From Bradysia coprophila (lineage: Eukaryota; Arthropoda; Insecta; Diptera; Sciaridae), in assembly GCF_014529535.1 (NCBI RefSeq), contig NW_023503372.1, positions 2,765,772 to 2,829,771 on the forward strand: a DNA stretch of 64,000 bases. The letters are read 5' to 3'. The translations under genes and the position numbers were made by a program. Position 1 is the stretch's first letter, and each line of letters begins with the position of its first letter. The notes beneath the pieces were generated by a model, which was not told where the DNA came from, searched no databases, and worked only from the letters and a program-made list of their open reading frames with translations. Below are positions 12,334-24,497 of this stretch, piece by piece.

Positions 12334-12639
12334 TCTGGAAATTACGGTGGAATAGTAAACAAAAACTTGTAAATTTACAAGCCAGTCCAATTTACTTACT
12401 TGGTAATTATAATCCGCACTGATAAATCAAATAATTTATATTTTTACGATGCGAAAGCAACGCTTGCAAAGATTTGCAAAATTTTGACGATCGCACATGT
12501 AATGAGAATTGCAACAACAAAAATGACAGTTCGCAGTTTTTCGTCGAAAAGAAGAGAGAATAGAGAGAATACAGAAACTCGAAAAATAGCCTATACCGAC
12601 AATATTACATTCCATAAAATACGAAGTGGCAAATGACTG

Positions 12640-13486
12640 TTAAAAAACGATTCTCGTGATTGGCCTTGGTGTTGCGATCGTGAGTAACAAACTGGGAAAA
12701 AAGATTTAATAGAATCAGTGTCACTTCACACGGTAAATTCTCTGTGTATGAGCACAAAAATTTTTGTAAGGAAAATGGGAACATGTTGATTTAGAACCAC
12801 AAAAAGATTCCTCTTAGTCAGGGTCTCCCGTCCTTAAGACGCAGGTACTATTTTCGGGAAAATATTTTCCTAAATTTTCCCACATTTTCCCGAGTTTTCA
12901 TAAATATTTCTTAAGGAAAAAAATGGGAAAAACGAAAAAATTGAGGAAATAATTGATTGCAGTTTTCCCAACAAAAGTCACTGCACGGGTCTGAAAATCT
13001 TTAAAGAAAATCCTTTTGTCAAGGCTTGTAGATTACTTACTCCGTAGATTAGTTATCGAACCGATTTTCGTAATAATTTCTTCCTCTTTGGTACTATCTT
13101 TCTGCTTCACAGTTCACTTTTCTTGCCCATATTTCCTTTGTCAACAATTCCAAAGCTAGGAAAAACAAAGATTCGAATGCGATTTCGAGAAAAAAAAGAC
13201 TCGATCTCAACAAATCGAATTTAGTTGTGATAATTTTTTGATATTTTCGAATGAAGCGATTTTTCTCGCATACAACACCTGTCGATGCATTTAGAAAAGC
13301 AGAATTTATTCACTTCTTATTAGCAGATACAAACATAGATAACATAACATTCTATTGAATAATGCCATGAAATCCAACGAACTGCAAGCATGAGTGATTT
13401 TCACATTAGTTTTACAGTTCCGAAATTCGTATTTCCCAGTACATTAAATTAGAGTACCGCTCAGGCCTGAAGTACGTTGAATTATC
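12640..13486. other. Intergenic, TEP 3' flank
   Basis: AT-rich, with a homopurine-like stretch GGGAAAA/TTTTCCC near 12,850-12,970. No gene is recognisable. Confidence 0.5.
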
Positions 13487-16400
13487 TTAAGCGTTACACT
13501 TATCGGGGCAATTGTTTTCGCAAATGTCGCAAAGGGATTTCTCGTCCGCATTGTAGAAAACTCTTGATTTACGCGCTGAAATAAAAGTGAAATTGAATGA
13601 AGTCACACCCAAAATTTAGATCTCCACAAAACAAGCCAAACTTACCCGTATCATAATAATCGTACACTACAATTGCGGCCGGTTTCTGATGGGCAACCTT
13701 ATGCGTTCGTATGGCCTTTATTTGTGGACAAATTTGAACAGTGGTCAAATGTTCGAAATACAAAATGATTTGCGTATCGTCATTTCTAGTCTCCAATTTC
13801 TTAACTGATTGTGTCCGCTGCAAGGTCTGTCGTTGATCCGCGTCAAATTGATAACCACTTGGCAAGTCGATTTCCATAACAGCCATATTCGATTCACTGG
13901 CACCACCACCATCAGCGGCTGCGTTGGGTATGAATGCTACGCATGCTTCGAATTTCAATAAATTCGGATATGTGGTTGGTTTGACGGCAGGCTCAATGGT
14001 GAAGCGTGGCAAAGCAGCACTTTCGTTGACGTAGTACTTGTAGGATAATGATAACAACGTGAAACCCGTACCGAACGCCTTGACATTGATCTTGCGGACT
14101 TGGCTCGGTATTTGAAGTTGTTGGAAAACTTGGGCGTTACCTGAATTTACTTCGAATGACGTACTGTTACCTTCAAACGTTAGATCTACTTTAACGTCAT
14201 TGTCGGCCGACGAAGCAGTCACTCTACCAGCTACAGTGGCAATCGCTTCTAATCCAACAATGGTATCCTGTGTAGAATGGAAACCACCGCGTTCATTGCG
14301 TTGAGACAGAAGCCACTTCAACACTGGCACCACATCATCGGTACGATCCGCAAGTAAATTAGCCAGCATAGCGTAACCAGTTATTTCTGTGTCGATTGAA
14401 TTTGGATGGTACTTTGTTCCCTCCGACTTTCTGACGCTCCAGTGTTTTAGATCCGATTCGGTTATGACTTTCGCATTCAAATCACGTAAAAGAAGATCCT
14501 TATTAGAATCCTTAGCCAATTGTAAGGCGTACGCAGCCAAACTCATGGAATACACATCGTCCAAAATGTCTAAATGCTGGACAATGAATTCGGTTGCTCG
14601 TTTGATATTGTTTTCGTATTCGGGGAACGCCTCCCGATTTTCGAGGAATGCGATCAGAGTATAAGCAGTCAACGCAACATTTTTGTCACCACCGCCTTGA
14701 ATCTGTCGATGAATCACATCTCCATATTCGGGGAAACTGCCGTTTTCTGACTGCGTCTTATTCAAGAAGTTTAATGCCTCGTTTATGATACGCGGCTCGA
14801 TGTCAATGTGTTTGGACGCCTGTTGGAATGACCGGGCAACGAAAGCCGTCAACCATGTGCTTCCACGACGATCTTGCCTTCCAAATGCACTGAACGATCC
14901 ACCCGAATGACGATAAGATAACTGACGTTGATAGCCAATTTCCAGATTTAGGCGCGTCTTCTCTTCCAGGTCATCAGTTAGTTGATTAATTGCTTGAAGA
15001 TAGTTTCGGACTACGATGTTCGGTACAAATTTCAACATATTTTGTTCACCACAACCACTCGGCATGTAAATCAACCGACCCAAATTCTTCACAGACGGTC
15101 CGAGAAGATCGCCCACAGCGGTTATTTGAATGAATGTCGAGTCGGGTACAGTGTGTTCAGGTAAGTCGATGCTAAATTCATGTTCGACGGCTTTGCCATT
15201 GTCGGATAGATTTAACATAAGCGCTGTGTTGGCGTATTGTGGGACACCCTCCGGAGTTACAAGTAGAATTCTCTGAACTCCATCACCAGCAACCGCACTT
15301 TCGACAATTATTTTAATTGTTATTTGGCCCACTTGAAGTGGTCGAATCGAAAAAAATAGACCGGAAGTGTCTTTTGACTTTACCGATACGTGGCGCTGTC
15401 GACGACTATCAGCATTCACAATTTCGTTGGCTTCGTCATTCAGATCGACAAACTCGAACTCGTTGTCGTCATTGAAAAATGTTACGTCCGCGTTGACAGT
15501 CGAGTCCAAATAGTTGAAAATAGTCACCGGTATCGACAGAATTTCGCCTCTTTTGACCGAATACGGTAAACTAACCGTCAAGAAAAATGATTTGAATGTT
15601 GTCATTTTGGTCGGTTCTTTGGTTAATCCGAGACCGTTGTCAGCGTTCACGGAAAATGCCGTTATCACCCAGGAAGTGATTGTATCGGGAACACGCTTTG
15701 TGAAGTGTTGTTCGCCTTTGACTCGAAGGCCTTCCCAAATCCATGTTTCCGGAAAATCTTTACGTATAGCCGATTGGGCATTGTTCAACATAGATTTTCT
15801 ATTAGAAGCATAAAAAGCGGAGGAACCAGGGGGGGATCCAACTCTATCACTATGTTGTTCATATTGCAACATTGTTGAATATCTGTCTTCCTCCACTTTC
15901 TCAATCGGTATCGGTATAAAATCCTTCACATTGCTGAGAATGAACATTCCAGCATTTTCGATGGTTGAAATTGGGCGTGACCAATAATATCGTTGATGAT
16001 AACGCTCGCTTTGATGCTGCATCACATCGTCACCATAACGATCTAATTCTCTCATAACATCATCAACCGATAAATCATTTCCGGACCTCATCAATAAGAC
16101 ACTTTGATCAACGGCCAGAAGTCCGACATACGAATTTGGTGCGGTAACAATTTTCAAACTATATTCCGTACCCGGCTCCGTTTCGTTCACAGCCGATTCT
16201 AACGTAATTTGATTCGGCAGTTTCTTCTGAAGGAAAACAGTTTGCGACGCCGTGTTCACATTGCCATCGTCACGTATTGTGTAAACGACCACTTGCACGT
16301 TCGGCACCATGTCGAAGGTTGCTGGAAAATCGAATTCAATGTTGGTTTGTTCGGGAACCGTTTGCGATTTGGAGATGAGAACGTTTCCACGACCAAACAC

Positions 16401-19400
16401 TTGGTAGGTAAAATGTTTGAGCGGAACACGTGACACCAGATGCATTTTCACAGTACCACCAACGAAAATGCTGTGAACAAAGAAAGAAATGATTTTTGAA
16501 TTTAACCGAAACCGAAATGCAGCACAAAGAGGTCGTCCATGAATCCCGTCCCCTCTTTTTGCAGATTTTTAGACCTTTATTTCTTCCTTGTTCTCACTTT
16601 ACCTATAACACGCATGTTCTACTTTCGTCACATCCCCTTCTCTCCTTCAAAAAGGACGGAATTTATGGATGACCAAAAACTTACTCTGTGTCATTTGCTT
16701 TCAGCTGAAATTCGGGCAGGGTCGCCTCCCTGCCTCGATAAATCGACGAAGTGAAATGTCCTAATCCCTCGGCATGATCTTTATATTTTGCCATCAGATA
16801 AACGGTGACCTTTCCTTCCGGAAATGTGAGCCTCACACTTGCCACACCTTCACCATTTGTTTGTACTGTTGTTGATCCAATGCCATCCGCTGCACTCAAA
16901 TCGGTGCTCCACCAGATTTCCAACGGTTCATTTCGAATCGGTGTCCCGTCGTACAATTGTGCGCGAACATCAAATTCAAATGGTCGTCCATCGAAATATG
17001 TATAATAGTATGACTGCCTGACAATGCTGTATCGGAATCGGTGCACTCGAATGCTAGTCGATGTTGATTGTTTACGCCCGGTGAATTCTTCTTCCAGTGC
17101 ACACTCTAAAAGGATGTAATCCGAAGTGCCATAATACACTCCTAACTCATCGACAAAGTCAATTTCAAGTGATCCTTTCGTAGTAACTTTGACCAGTTTA
17201 TTTACATGCTTTCCATTCCAACTGGCCGTGCAGTTGGCCTGTCCGTGAACTGCCTTACCGAACGTATATTTTCCTCGAACATTTGCACGAATAATTTTAT
17301 CCGCATACAGCACATGTTCCGGTGTTTCAAGAAACACTTCGAACGTAGGCAAAACATACTCGCCCACCTCAAACGACCGTGACTTTTTCTCACTTCCACT
17401 GATAAATGTTAACTTCCAATGACCTACAACTGGCGACTCGGATAACGGAAACTCATTCGTGTAAACACCGTGAGCTGTTGACTGATTAGCAAACAATTTG
17501 ATACGATTTCCGGCTCCGTCATAGACATTTACTTGCAGTGTGTCGATTAGGTCGTGAGGTTTCGTATCTTTATCAATGACGACGACACGGAACCGAACCA
17601 GGTCTCCCGGCTTGTACAATGCTTTATCGGTTTGTATCAAAAATGAAAAATACTTTTCCGATAAAGTGAGATCAGTTTCGTTGTGGAAATCAATTTTGTC
17701 GATGCCATCGGCAATCAAGCGATAAAACGAATTCGGTTTCGATTCCAATGTACCAGTTTCGAACTCAACCAATTCGGTGGTCCAAGGTTGCACGGTAACT
17801 TGGCGTACAATTTCTATTTCCGTCTCGTTGGCCTCGTGCACCAATTTCAAACGAACGATTACAGGTTCAGTAGTATTTTGGACGCTAACGCTTACATAAT
17901 ATGATCGGTGATAACTAAGTTGTTGGGATCCAATGATTGTGTACAGACTAAAGGTGAAATTAAATTTAGAGAAAAAAAAATTAATTAGATTCGGTTATCA
18001 GTAGCTAGAAAAAATATAAATTAATTTTTTTGTCGTTCACTAATATTGGTCGCAGTGGATTTTTTTTGCATTTAGCCGAAAACGGCTTTCATGCAATTTC
18101 GCGGAGAAATCAGTTTTGTTCACCGAGGGAAAAAAGTTGGAAATTTCATTTCGAGGGTGTTGTAACCAAGAAAATGAAATTTCCAACTTTTTAGCCCCGT
18201 ACGAAGTACAAAGGGGCTTATAGGATTACGATGCCGTGTGTAATTGACGGAATTCGAAGCAGACGGTAAGGGCAAAGTGTTTGCCTATGTTCATAGATGA
18301 CGAATCCGCAATAAAAATGTTGTCTGTCCGTCTGTCCGTCACGTCGATATCTTGAGTAAATCAAATCCGATTTCAATTTTTTTTTTTTCCCTGAAAGATA
18401 GTCAAAATAGTGAGGCTAAGTTCGAAGATGGGCATATTTAGGTCGGCCCTTCGTGAGTTAGGGCCGCCTAAGTGCTTTAAGGTCTTTTGGGGATATTTAC
18501 GGCAAAAAAAACGTTGGAAATGTAAATGAAACGGCAAAAGATAGGTAATGTTGATACCGATCCAGGAAAAAAAAGTTTATTAAAATCGGGTGAATGGCCC
18601 GTGAGTTAGGGCCCTAGAAGTGAAAGTGCTACTCGGCCCTAAGTGTATTTTGCATATAACTCGAGTAAATTTCATCCTTTTTTCGTGATTTTTGTTTCAT
18701 TTGAAAGGTAATCGAAGCCCGAATATAATGTGGCGAAGAACGTTTTAAATTTGGGTCCTTGGACTGAGGCCGTTCCTCGGCCCTAAGTGTATTTTGCATA
18801 TAAATCGAGTAAATCTCATCCAATTTTGCTAATTTTTGTCTTATATGAAAGGTAATTGAATATCGAATAGAATGTGGTGAGAAAAATGTTTGAAAATTAG
18901 GTCCTTGGACTGAGGCCGCTACTCGGCCCTAAGTGTTTTTTACACATAAATCGAGTAAATTTGATCCGATTTTCCTAATTTTTGTTTCATTTGAAAAGTA
19001 ATCGAACGAGGAATAGAATGTTGTTGAAAAAATAAATAAATTTGGGTCCTTGGACTAAGGCCGCTACTCGGCCCTAAGTGTATTTTGCATATAACTCGAG
19101 TAAATTTCATCCGTTTTTCCTAATTTTTGTTTCATTTAAAAGGTAATTGAACATCGAATAGAATGTTGTTGAAAAAAAAATTAAAATTTGGGTCCTTGGA
19201 CTAAGGCCTCTCACGGCCCTAAGTGTGTTTTGCATATAACTCGAGTAAATTTGATCCGATTTTCCTAAATTTTGTTTCATTTGAAAGGTAATCGAACACC
19301 AAATAGAATGTTGTTGGAAAAAAAAATTAAATTTGGGTCCTTGGACTAAGCCCGCTACACGGCCCTAAGTGTATTTTGCATATATCTCGAGTAAATTTCA

Positions 19401-21259
19401 TCCGATTTTCCTAATTTTTGTTTCATTTGGAAGGTAATCGAAGGCCGAATATAATGATGTTGAAAAAAAATTAAATTTGGGTCGTTGGACTAAGGCCGTA
19501 ACTAGGCCTTAGGCCTCTCAATAAATTAAAATTTTAGGTCAACTTGAAATTTGTGTTACATTTGATAGGAACGTCGTACGGGGCTTCGTAATTGCGGTAT
19601 GCGCAATTTGTAAGATGTACACATTTCATAATAATTTGACTTCAACTAGGCTGACGGACGCACTAGGTCACGTGCGCAATAGATGTACGGGTTCGTACGG
19701 GGCTCAGTCGCAGCAAACGCTCCGACTGTTCTGACGGCTCGTTTCACTAAGTTTCAGCTATTTTCTCGCCTGCGTTCAATTTCGAACGATTTACGGCTCT
19801 CGCACTGCTTAGGCCGCAAAACTTCAATATTGTTGAAATTTGATATTTTCTGCCTACACGGTGAATAATTAATTATAAAAAAGTGCATAATCTACCACTT
19901 CTTTTGTTAAACGAAGTGAACCGTGAGGTCGACTTATAGCATATTTGTCAACAAAAATTTATCAGCAATGGGACATTGAACTTTTGACATTTTTTGTATT
20001 TAGATTAAGTATGTTATTGTAAACAAAAAATTGTTCTACACTATTGCCGAAATTCCAAGTTTTTTACTTTTAATTTATATTTCAATTACGACTACGACCC
20101 AAATTCAACCCAAAAGCATACCTTTTTCGTGAGAGAATTAAGAAAAAATGACATGAGAAGAAAAGAGAGGCATATAGAGACGTATAGTCTTTTTTATGTT
20201 TGACTGATCTTTGAAAATCAGAAAACAATTAATCAAAAATATAAATGTTTATAATTTTACGATAGTGTAGAATAATTTTTTGCTTAGAATAATGTTGTCT
20301 ATCGAAATTATTGAAACTTCAGTCCCCCATTAGGTCAAATATGACATCATAGTTAATGTTTTTATTTATTATGAAATTATCTGCATAAAACCAGCAAAAA
20401 ATGTAATTTTCTGTCTTGCTTCACACGTCAGAGACGTATTACCATATGGGCTAAATAAAATAGGCTTAGCCCTGGGCACTGAGAAAGTAGTATATTTTGT
20501 ATAACGCTTGGGTGTACTGTTCGTTTATATTTAATATCCTTTCTATCGGCGAGTGTTTGGTAGAGATCCATTAATAATCTCTCTGCTCGCGCTTTCATTT
20601 TTATGTCTATCAATAAGAATCAGAAGAATTCGTTTGACTGATTAAATATATCGAAAACAATCAATATCAGTTAAGGGTTCGTTCCTAAAGTATGTGACGC
20701 GTTCGAAAGAGATGCAAGATATAGTTGAAAATGTGATAGAAAGAGATGCAAATAGTCGTTTTCTGTGATTCAAAAACCTCTTGTCATCAAGCTAACTTTC
20801 CAACTTTAAGCAGTACCAGCAGACATTCGACGACTTTTCTTATTGACTTTAACTTTATTGTTTGGAATTTTCCGAATTTCAAAGTTAAATTCAATAAGAA
20901 ACGTTTCATATATTTTTTACTCCTGGAGAGGTGTAATCGCTTGTCCGGCACTGTCACACGAAACGGTCATATCAAAAAATATATAGTTCTCCAGGGCCTA
21001 TATTCGCAAAATTATTCTCTCGAAATTTCTTAAATTTTTGTGAAAAAAATTCATGAAAATTTGAGAAAATCGTGAAAATTTGAGAAAATATTTTCGCGAA
21101 TATAGGCACTGGTTCTCATACTACTGGTCCCACTTCTACAAACGGTCAAATACCACATTTATTATCTTAAAAAAAAACTCACCCGGTTTGATTTTTTTCA
21201 GATGCTTGCACAGCACTTAACAGGAATAAGACGGCAAATGCCGTTAAATGTAAGGTCAT
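13487..21259 (-). CDS. Thioester-containing protein (alpha-2-macroglobulin/complement family)
   Basis: This is a secreted innate-immune protein of 1,417 residues, the normal length for insect TEPs, which bind microbes covalently or act as protease traps. Exons in transcript order are 21259-21183, 17947-16685, 16470-13646 and 13575-13487. All junctions are GT-AG and the phases (2, 2, 1) join in frame. Exon 1 encodes the signal peptide (TLHLTAFAVLFLLSAVQA). Exon 2 begins YTIIGSQQLSYHRSYYVSV, then macroglobulin domains. Exon 3 carries a variable, bait-like stretch around residues 630-670 and the thioester motif GCGEQN at about residues 919-924, so the reactive Cys and Gln are present. The C terminus is Cys-rich (CDICENNCPDKC, four Cys in the last exon). 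I found no frame damage. Which TEP subgroup it belongs to needs a tree. Confidence 0.95.
18193..19584. mobile_element. Inverted-ended element carrying a tandem array
   Basis: The left end AGCCCCGTACGA (18193) is mirrored by TCGTACGGGGCT near 19574-19585. A further copy of the right end occurs at about 19687-19698. Next to the left end, AGCCCC and GGGGCT form a small stem. The interior holds a non-repeated leader with TGTCCGTC iterations (about 18,328-18,342) and then the ~145-bp tandem array. No transposase is encoded. Confidence 0.55.
18634..19505. repeat. Six tandem units of 144-146 bp
   Basis: Units begin with CGGCCCTAAGTGT at about 18634, 18778, 18924, 19069, 19214 and 19360. Each contains GCATATAACTCGAGTAAAT-like sequence, TTTTTGTTTCATTTGAAAGG and a closing GGGTCCTTGGACT. 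Unit length is nearly constant while bases differ by several percent, so this is an aged array. Confidence 0.9.
20992..21111. mobile_element. hAT-like MITE with CAGGGCCTAT ends
   Basis: It starts CAGGGCCTATATTCGC and ends GCGAATATAGGCACTG. The interior is iterated GAAAATTTGA/GTGAAAA. A 6-bp direct repeat GTTCTC abuts both ends (20986-20991 and 21112-21117), which may be a reduced 8-bp duplication. The ends match the element at 31492-31707. Confidence 0.75.
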
Positions 21260-21689
21260 CTTGTTTCTGATTCTCAACACTTATGTTATAGGATATAGAA
21301 ACTCAAAATTAGAAACGGAAACAATGAATTTTGCGATGTAAGCAGCTAGCTGAACCGATCGCGACTGAACGGAAAAAATCCAAGAAGATTATGCTTTTTC
21401 GAAAACTAAAAATGTTTCAGTGATTAGATCTCAGCAACGCACCACGCATCGCACAGTGTATCATAATATTCGACTTACACAAATAAAAGCAATAGTGCAA
21501 ATGCTGGTGTAATTCAAGTAATTCTGTCAGTTATGAAAATGTCTCATAATAATTTTATATGTATGTAACCAACGCACATCATGCATGAGTGGTACTCTAA
21601 ATAATACACTTTTGCTTGAAGTACGTTGACGGAACGTAACTTCAGTTTTAACTGTTTAAAAACATAATTTAATATAAGTATCATGGCCC

Positions 21690-23510
21690 TACGTTAGTGA
21701 AGGGCCGTGACGCAAGTCCGTTCACACTGAAAAATTTGAAAAAAAAAAATTACCGCAGGACTGAGGAACATATATACACGAACTTTTTGACTTTTCCCCC
21801 TTTGCTCCTACTACCCCCAAAGTATGTTATTCGGAATCTGGGCGTCTATACGAGTTCAACGAGCTATCACACGCCTCATAAGGTTAAAATTTGGCCGAGA
21901 TATTAAATTTCAAAACTTGGAAATTTGCAGAAATTTGTATGAAGAAATTCATTTTCATACATTTTGAAATTGATGAATTTTATCAACCTTTGTCACTTTG
22001 TTACGGCGAAACTTTTTAATTTACAGGTGGATTTGGCTGAAATTTTCAGGGTATGTTAAGGACGTTATTCTAAGAAACTAATTTGAAGGAATTTTTATAA
22101 AAGCTTATAATGTCGGAGCTACGAGCGTTTTGAGCCATTGAGCTATAGGACCAATAACTCAGAAAATATGGCAGATAGAAAGTTCGTTTAAAGGACAATT
22201 TTATAGACTTTCACATTCTAGTCGACACGTGTTTCATGGTTTTCCTAAAAAGTCGCGTATTTGGGAGCTATGAGCGTTTTAAGTGCGAGTCAGTCATAAC
22301 TCGGAAAATACGGCAGATGGAAACCTCGTGTAAAAGACAAAGTTATATAGTTTTAGATTCTAGTCGATGCGTGTTTCATGGTTTTCCTAAAAAGTCGCTC
22401 ATTTTGGAGATATGGGCGTTTTAAGTGCGAGCTATGTCAGCCATAACTCGGAAAATACGGCAGATGGAAACCTCGTGTAAAAGACAAAGTTATATAGTTT
22501 TAGATTCTAGTCGATGCGTGTTTCATGGTTTCCCTAAAAAGTCGCTCATTTTGGAGATATGGGCGTTTTAAGTGCGAGCTATGTCAGCCATAACTCGGAA
22601 AATAAGGCAGATAGAAACCTCGTGTAAAAGACAAATTTATAGAGTTTCACATTCTCGTCGACACGTATTTCATGGTTTTCTGCCACTTGTGACGCAAACT
22701 TTTTTATTATAATTTTCTTCCTAAAATTTTTCTGGTAAGATTTTTGTTGATAAAACTTTCGCGTACTTTCCTCATCAGCTGCCATTTGTGACGCATACCT
22801 TTTTGCGTGTAGAATCTGTTAGCGTCACCTACACCGATATCAGTTCTTTTGTAAGTGGAAAACAGGACTTGCGTCACACCTCCACTGTAAGTGGTTTTGA
22901 GCGATGTTGGTTCCTGACGACGCTGTCATTATCGAACAGTGCTAACGTTTCACAAAGCACTTGCTCTAATCAAAACTAACATAGTTTCCACTTTGAATGA
23001 TCGTTTTCATAGATAAACGTTATCCTGCCTGCACGTTAGTAAGCGGGTGTGACACAGGTCCATTACCAAAAATGTTTTTAAAAAAATAAATTGGGGACGG
23101 CAGAGCATATTTACAGCAATTTTTTGACTTCGCCCACTTAACTCCAACGACCCCTAAACTTTGATACTTCGATTTTTTTTATAAATTTCGGATTTTTCAA
23201 TTGATTTGGGTTATTTTCGATATAAGTGAGATGGTCCAAGATTGGTTTCTAGATTTTTGGATTCAGACTTATTTCTCTAGATTTTTTAAATTTCCATAAG
23301 GTTTTTTGATGTTGTCGAAATTACATACTTAAAAAGTGGATCAGCCAAAAAAGCCTTAAACGGTAAATGTGACGCAAGTCCTTTATCTTACTTACAAAAT
23401 AACTGATATCGCTGAAGGTGACGCATTTGCGCGGTACGCAAAAGTTTTTTCAACAAAACAATAGTGACCCAAAAAATGTTTGACTTGCGTCACATTTACC
23501 CTTACTGATA
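21690..23510. repeat. Compound repeat bounded by GTGACGCAAGTCC motifs
   Basis: GTGACGCAAGTCC or its complement occurs near 21,708, 22,868, 23,370 and 23,490. Associated sequence ACTGATATCGCTGAAGGTGACGC also occurs at 36,497-36,797. The outermost copies are inverted, giving a transposon-like outline of about 1.8 kb with a tandem array inside. No coding sequence is recognised. Confidence 0.5.
22171..22690. repeat. Tandem array, 142-147-bp unit, about 3.5 copies
   Basis: Units begin GCAGATGGAAACCTCG-like at 22171, 22313, 22460 and 22607. The middle two are nearly identical. Each holds GTGTTTCATGGTTTTCCTAA and GCCATAACTCGGAAAATA. Confidence 0.9.
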
Positions 23511-23610
23511 TTATTAACTCTCGATTGGAACTCTAAATGTCTAAATTTCAAAAAATATTCTGACTCAGAAACTGGAAAACCGGAAATCCATTTAACACGT
23601 TTAATGCAAA

Positions 23611-24346
23611 TTATTATTATTAGCGTATGGATTTATACAAAGTGTATACAATTTCATCATAGATTTTATATGTCGACATCCAATCGTTCCATCCAGTCAA
23701 TGGCATCTTGTGATAAGTCTATGAAATCTAATCGGTCTCCATTATAGGCACGTTGTGGGCAATCGAACGTAATATGTCGAATTGTTTGTGGGCCACTATT
23801 ACACTCGCATGTCGGTGAATCAGTCAGACCCCATTTGTAAAATGAATCTTTACATTTTCCGTGATTTGTCCGAATTCTATTGATTTTACACCATAGTTTT
23901 CTTGACAGATCGAATCCAGACGGGTTTTCATGTTTGTTGTCATTTTTGAGTGGTTTCCATTCCGGGGGTGCCTTTCCATTCCATTCCTCCAACCAACGTT
24001 CGTTGATATTAAAATCATTTGAGTTCATTGACAGAGAATTTAGTATTGGTGGGTGTCTTGATTTGAGCCTAAGTGGTGATGATATGATGTCGGCATGGAT
24101 AGGCAGTTCGGTGTTCTTCATGATTTTGTTACGTTCTCTCATTAAGATATGTTCACGTCGTAGATTTGCAGGGGCTATATTGGACAGTGTTGGTAGCCAA
24201 TATAACGGTGTCGATTGTATTGTCCCAGTTATCAATCGCATTGATTCATTTAATTGAACATCGACTTTGTTTGTATGTGCACTGTTGAGCCAGACAGAAG
24301 CGCAGTATTCGGCAGTTGGATAGACCAATCCTAAGACAGATGTCCT
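23611..24346 (-). mobile_element. 5'-truncated LINE, C-terminal part of ORF2 (I/Jockey-like)
   Basis: The minus-strand frame encodes about 230 residues typical of the region after the reverse-transcriptase palm: LVYPTAEYCASVWLNSAH, then IAPANLRRE, and a terminal Cys-His knuckle CECNSGPQTIRHITFDC. It ends in a (TAA)n tail at 23611-23623. An 11-bp target duplication with one mismatch flanks it (TTAAATGCAAA at 24347-24357, TTTAATGCAAA at 23600-23610), so truncation occurred on insertion. The remaining frame is open. Confidence 0.85.
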
Positions 24347-24497
24347 TAAATGCAAACATGTGGTAAAGGATAAAATCTTCAATTTATTCTATATTATGAA
24401 ACGACCTTAAAATGCACATTTATTACTTATATAAAATTGGCTAACAATTTAAATTCAGCCACTTCAATCAGACAATTTTTTGAGATCGTCACGAAGT

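Larger units (their letters stand above)
9775..12630. mobile_element. Two-gene Tc1/mariner-IS630-like DNA transposon
   Basis: The two convergent ORFs below are bracketed by degenerate inverted ends. Three blocks match in inverted orientation at nearly the same spacing: TAATATTGTCG (9795 and 12608), CGAAAAACTGCGA (9858 and 12543) and TCAAAATTTTG (9913 and 12487). Offsets are 0/63/118 bp on the left and 0/65/121 bp on the right. The outer limits and the expected TA target duplication are not resolved. The spacing argues against chance. Tc1/mariner and IS630 relatives usually carry only a transposase, so the second ORF is unusual. Confidence 0.65.
17949..21182 (-). other. TEP intron 1 (3.2 kb), transposon-rich
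   Basis: The donor GTGAGT follows exon 1 at 21182 and the acceptor CTTTAG precedes 17947. The intron separates the signal-peptide exon from the body of the protein. It contains a hairpin around 18128-18190, the inverted-ended repeat element at 18193-19584 and a hAT-type MITE at 20992-21111. No ORF inside it looks like a gene. Confidence 0.8.

Noticed and set aside
23880-24257. 125-codon plus-strand frame
   Set aside because: It is antisense to the LINE ORF2 fragment, which has recognisable motifs.
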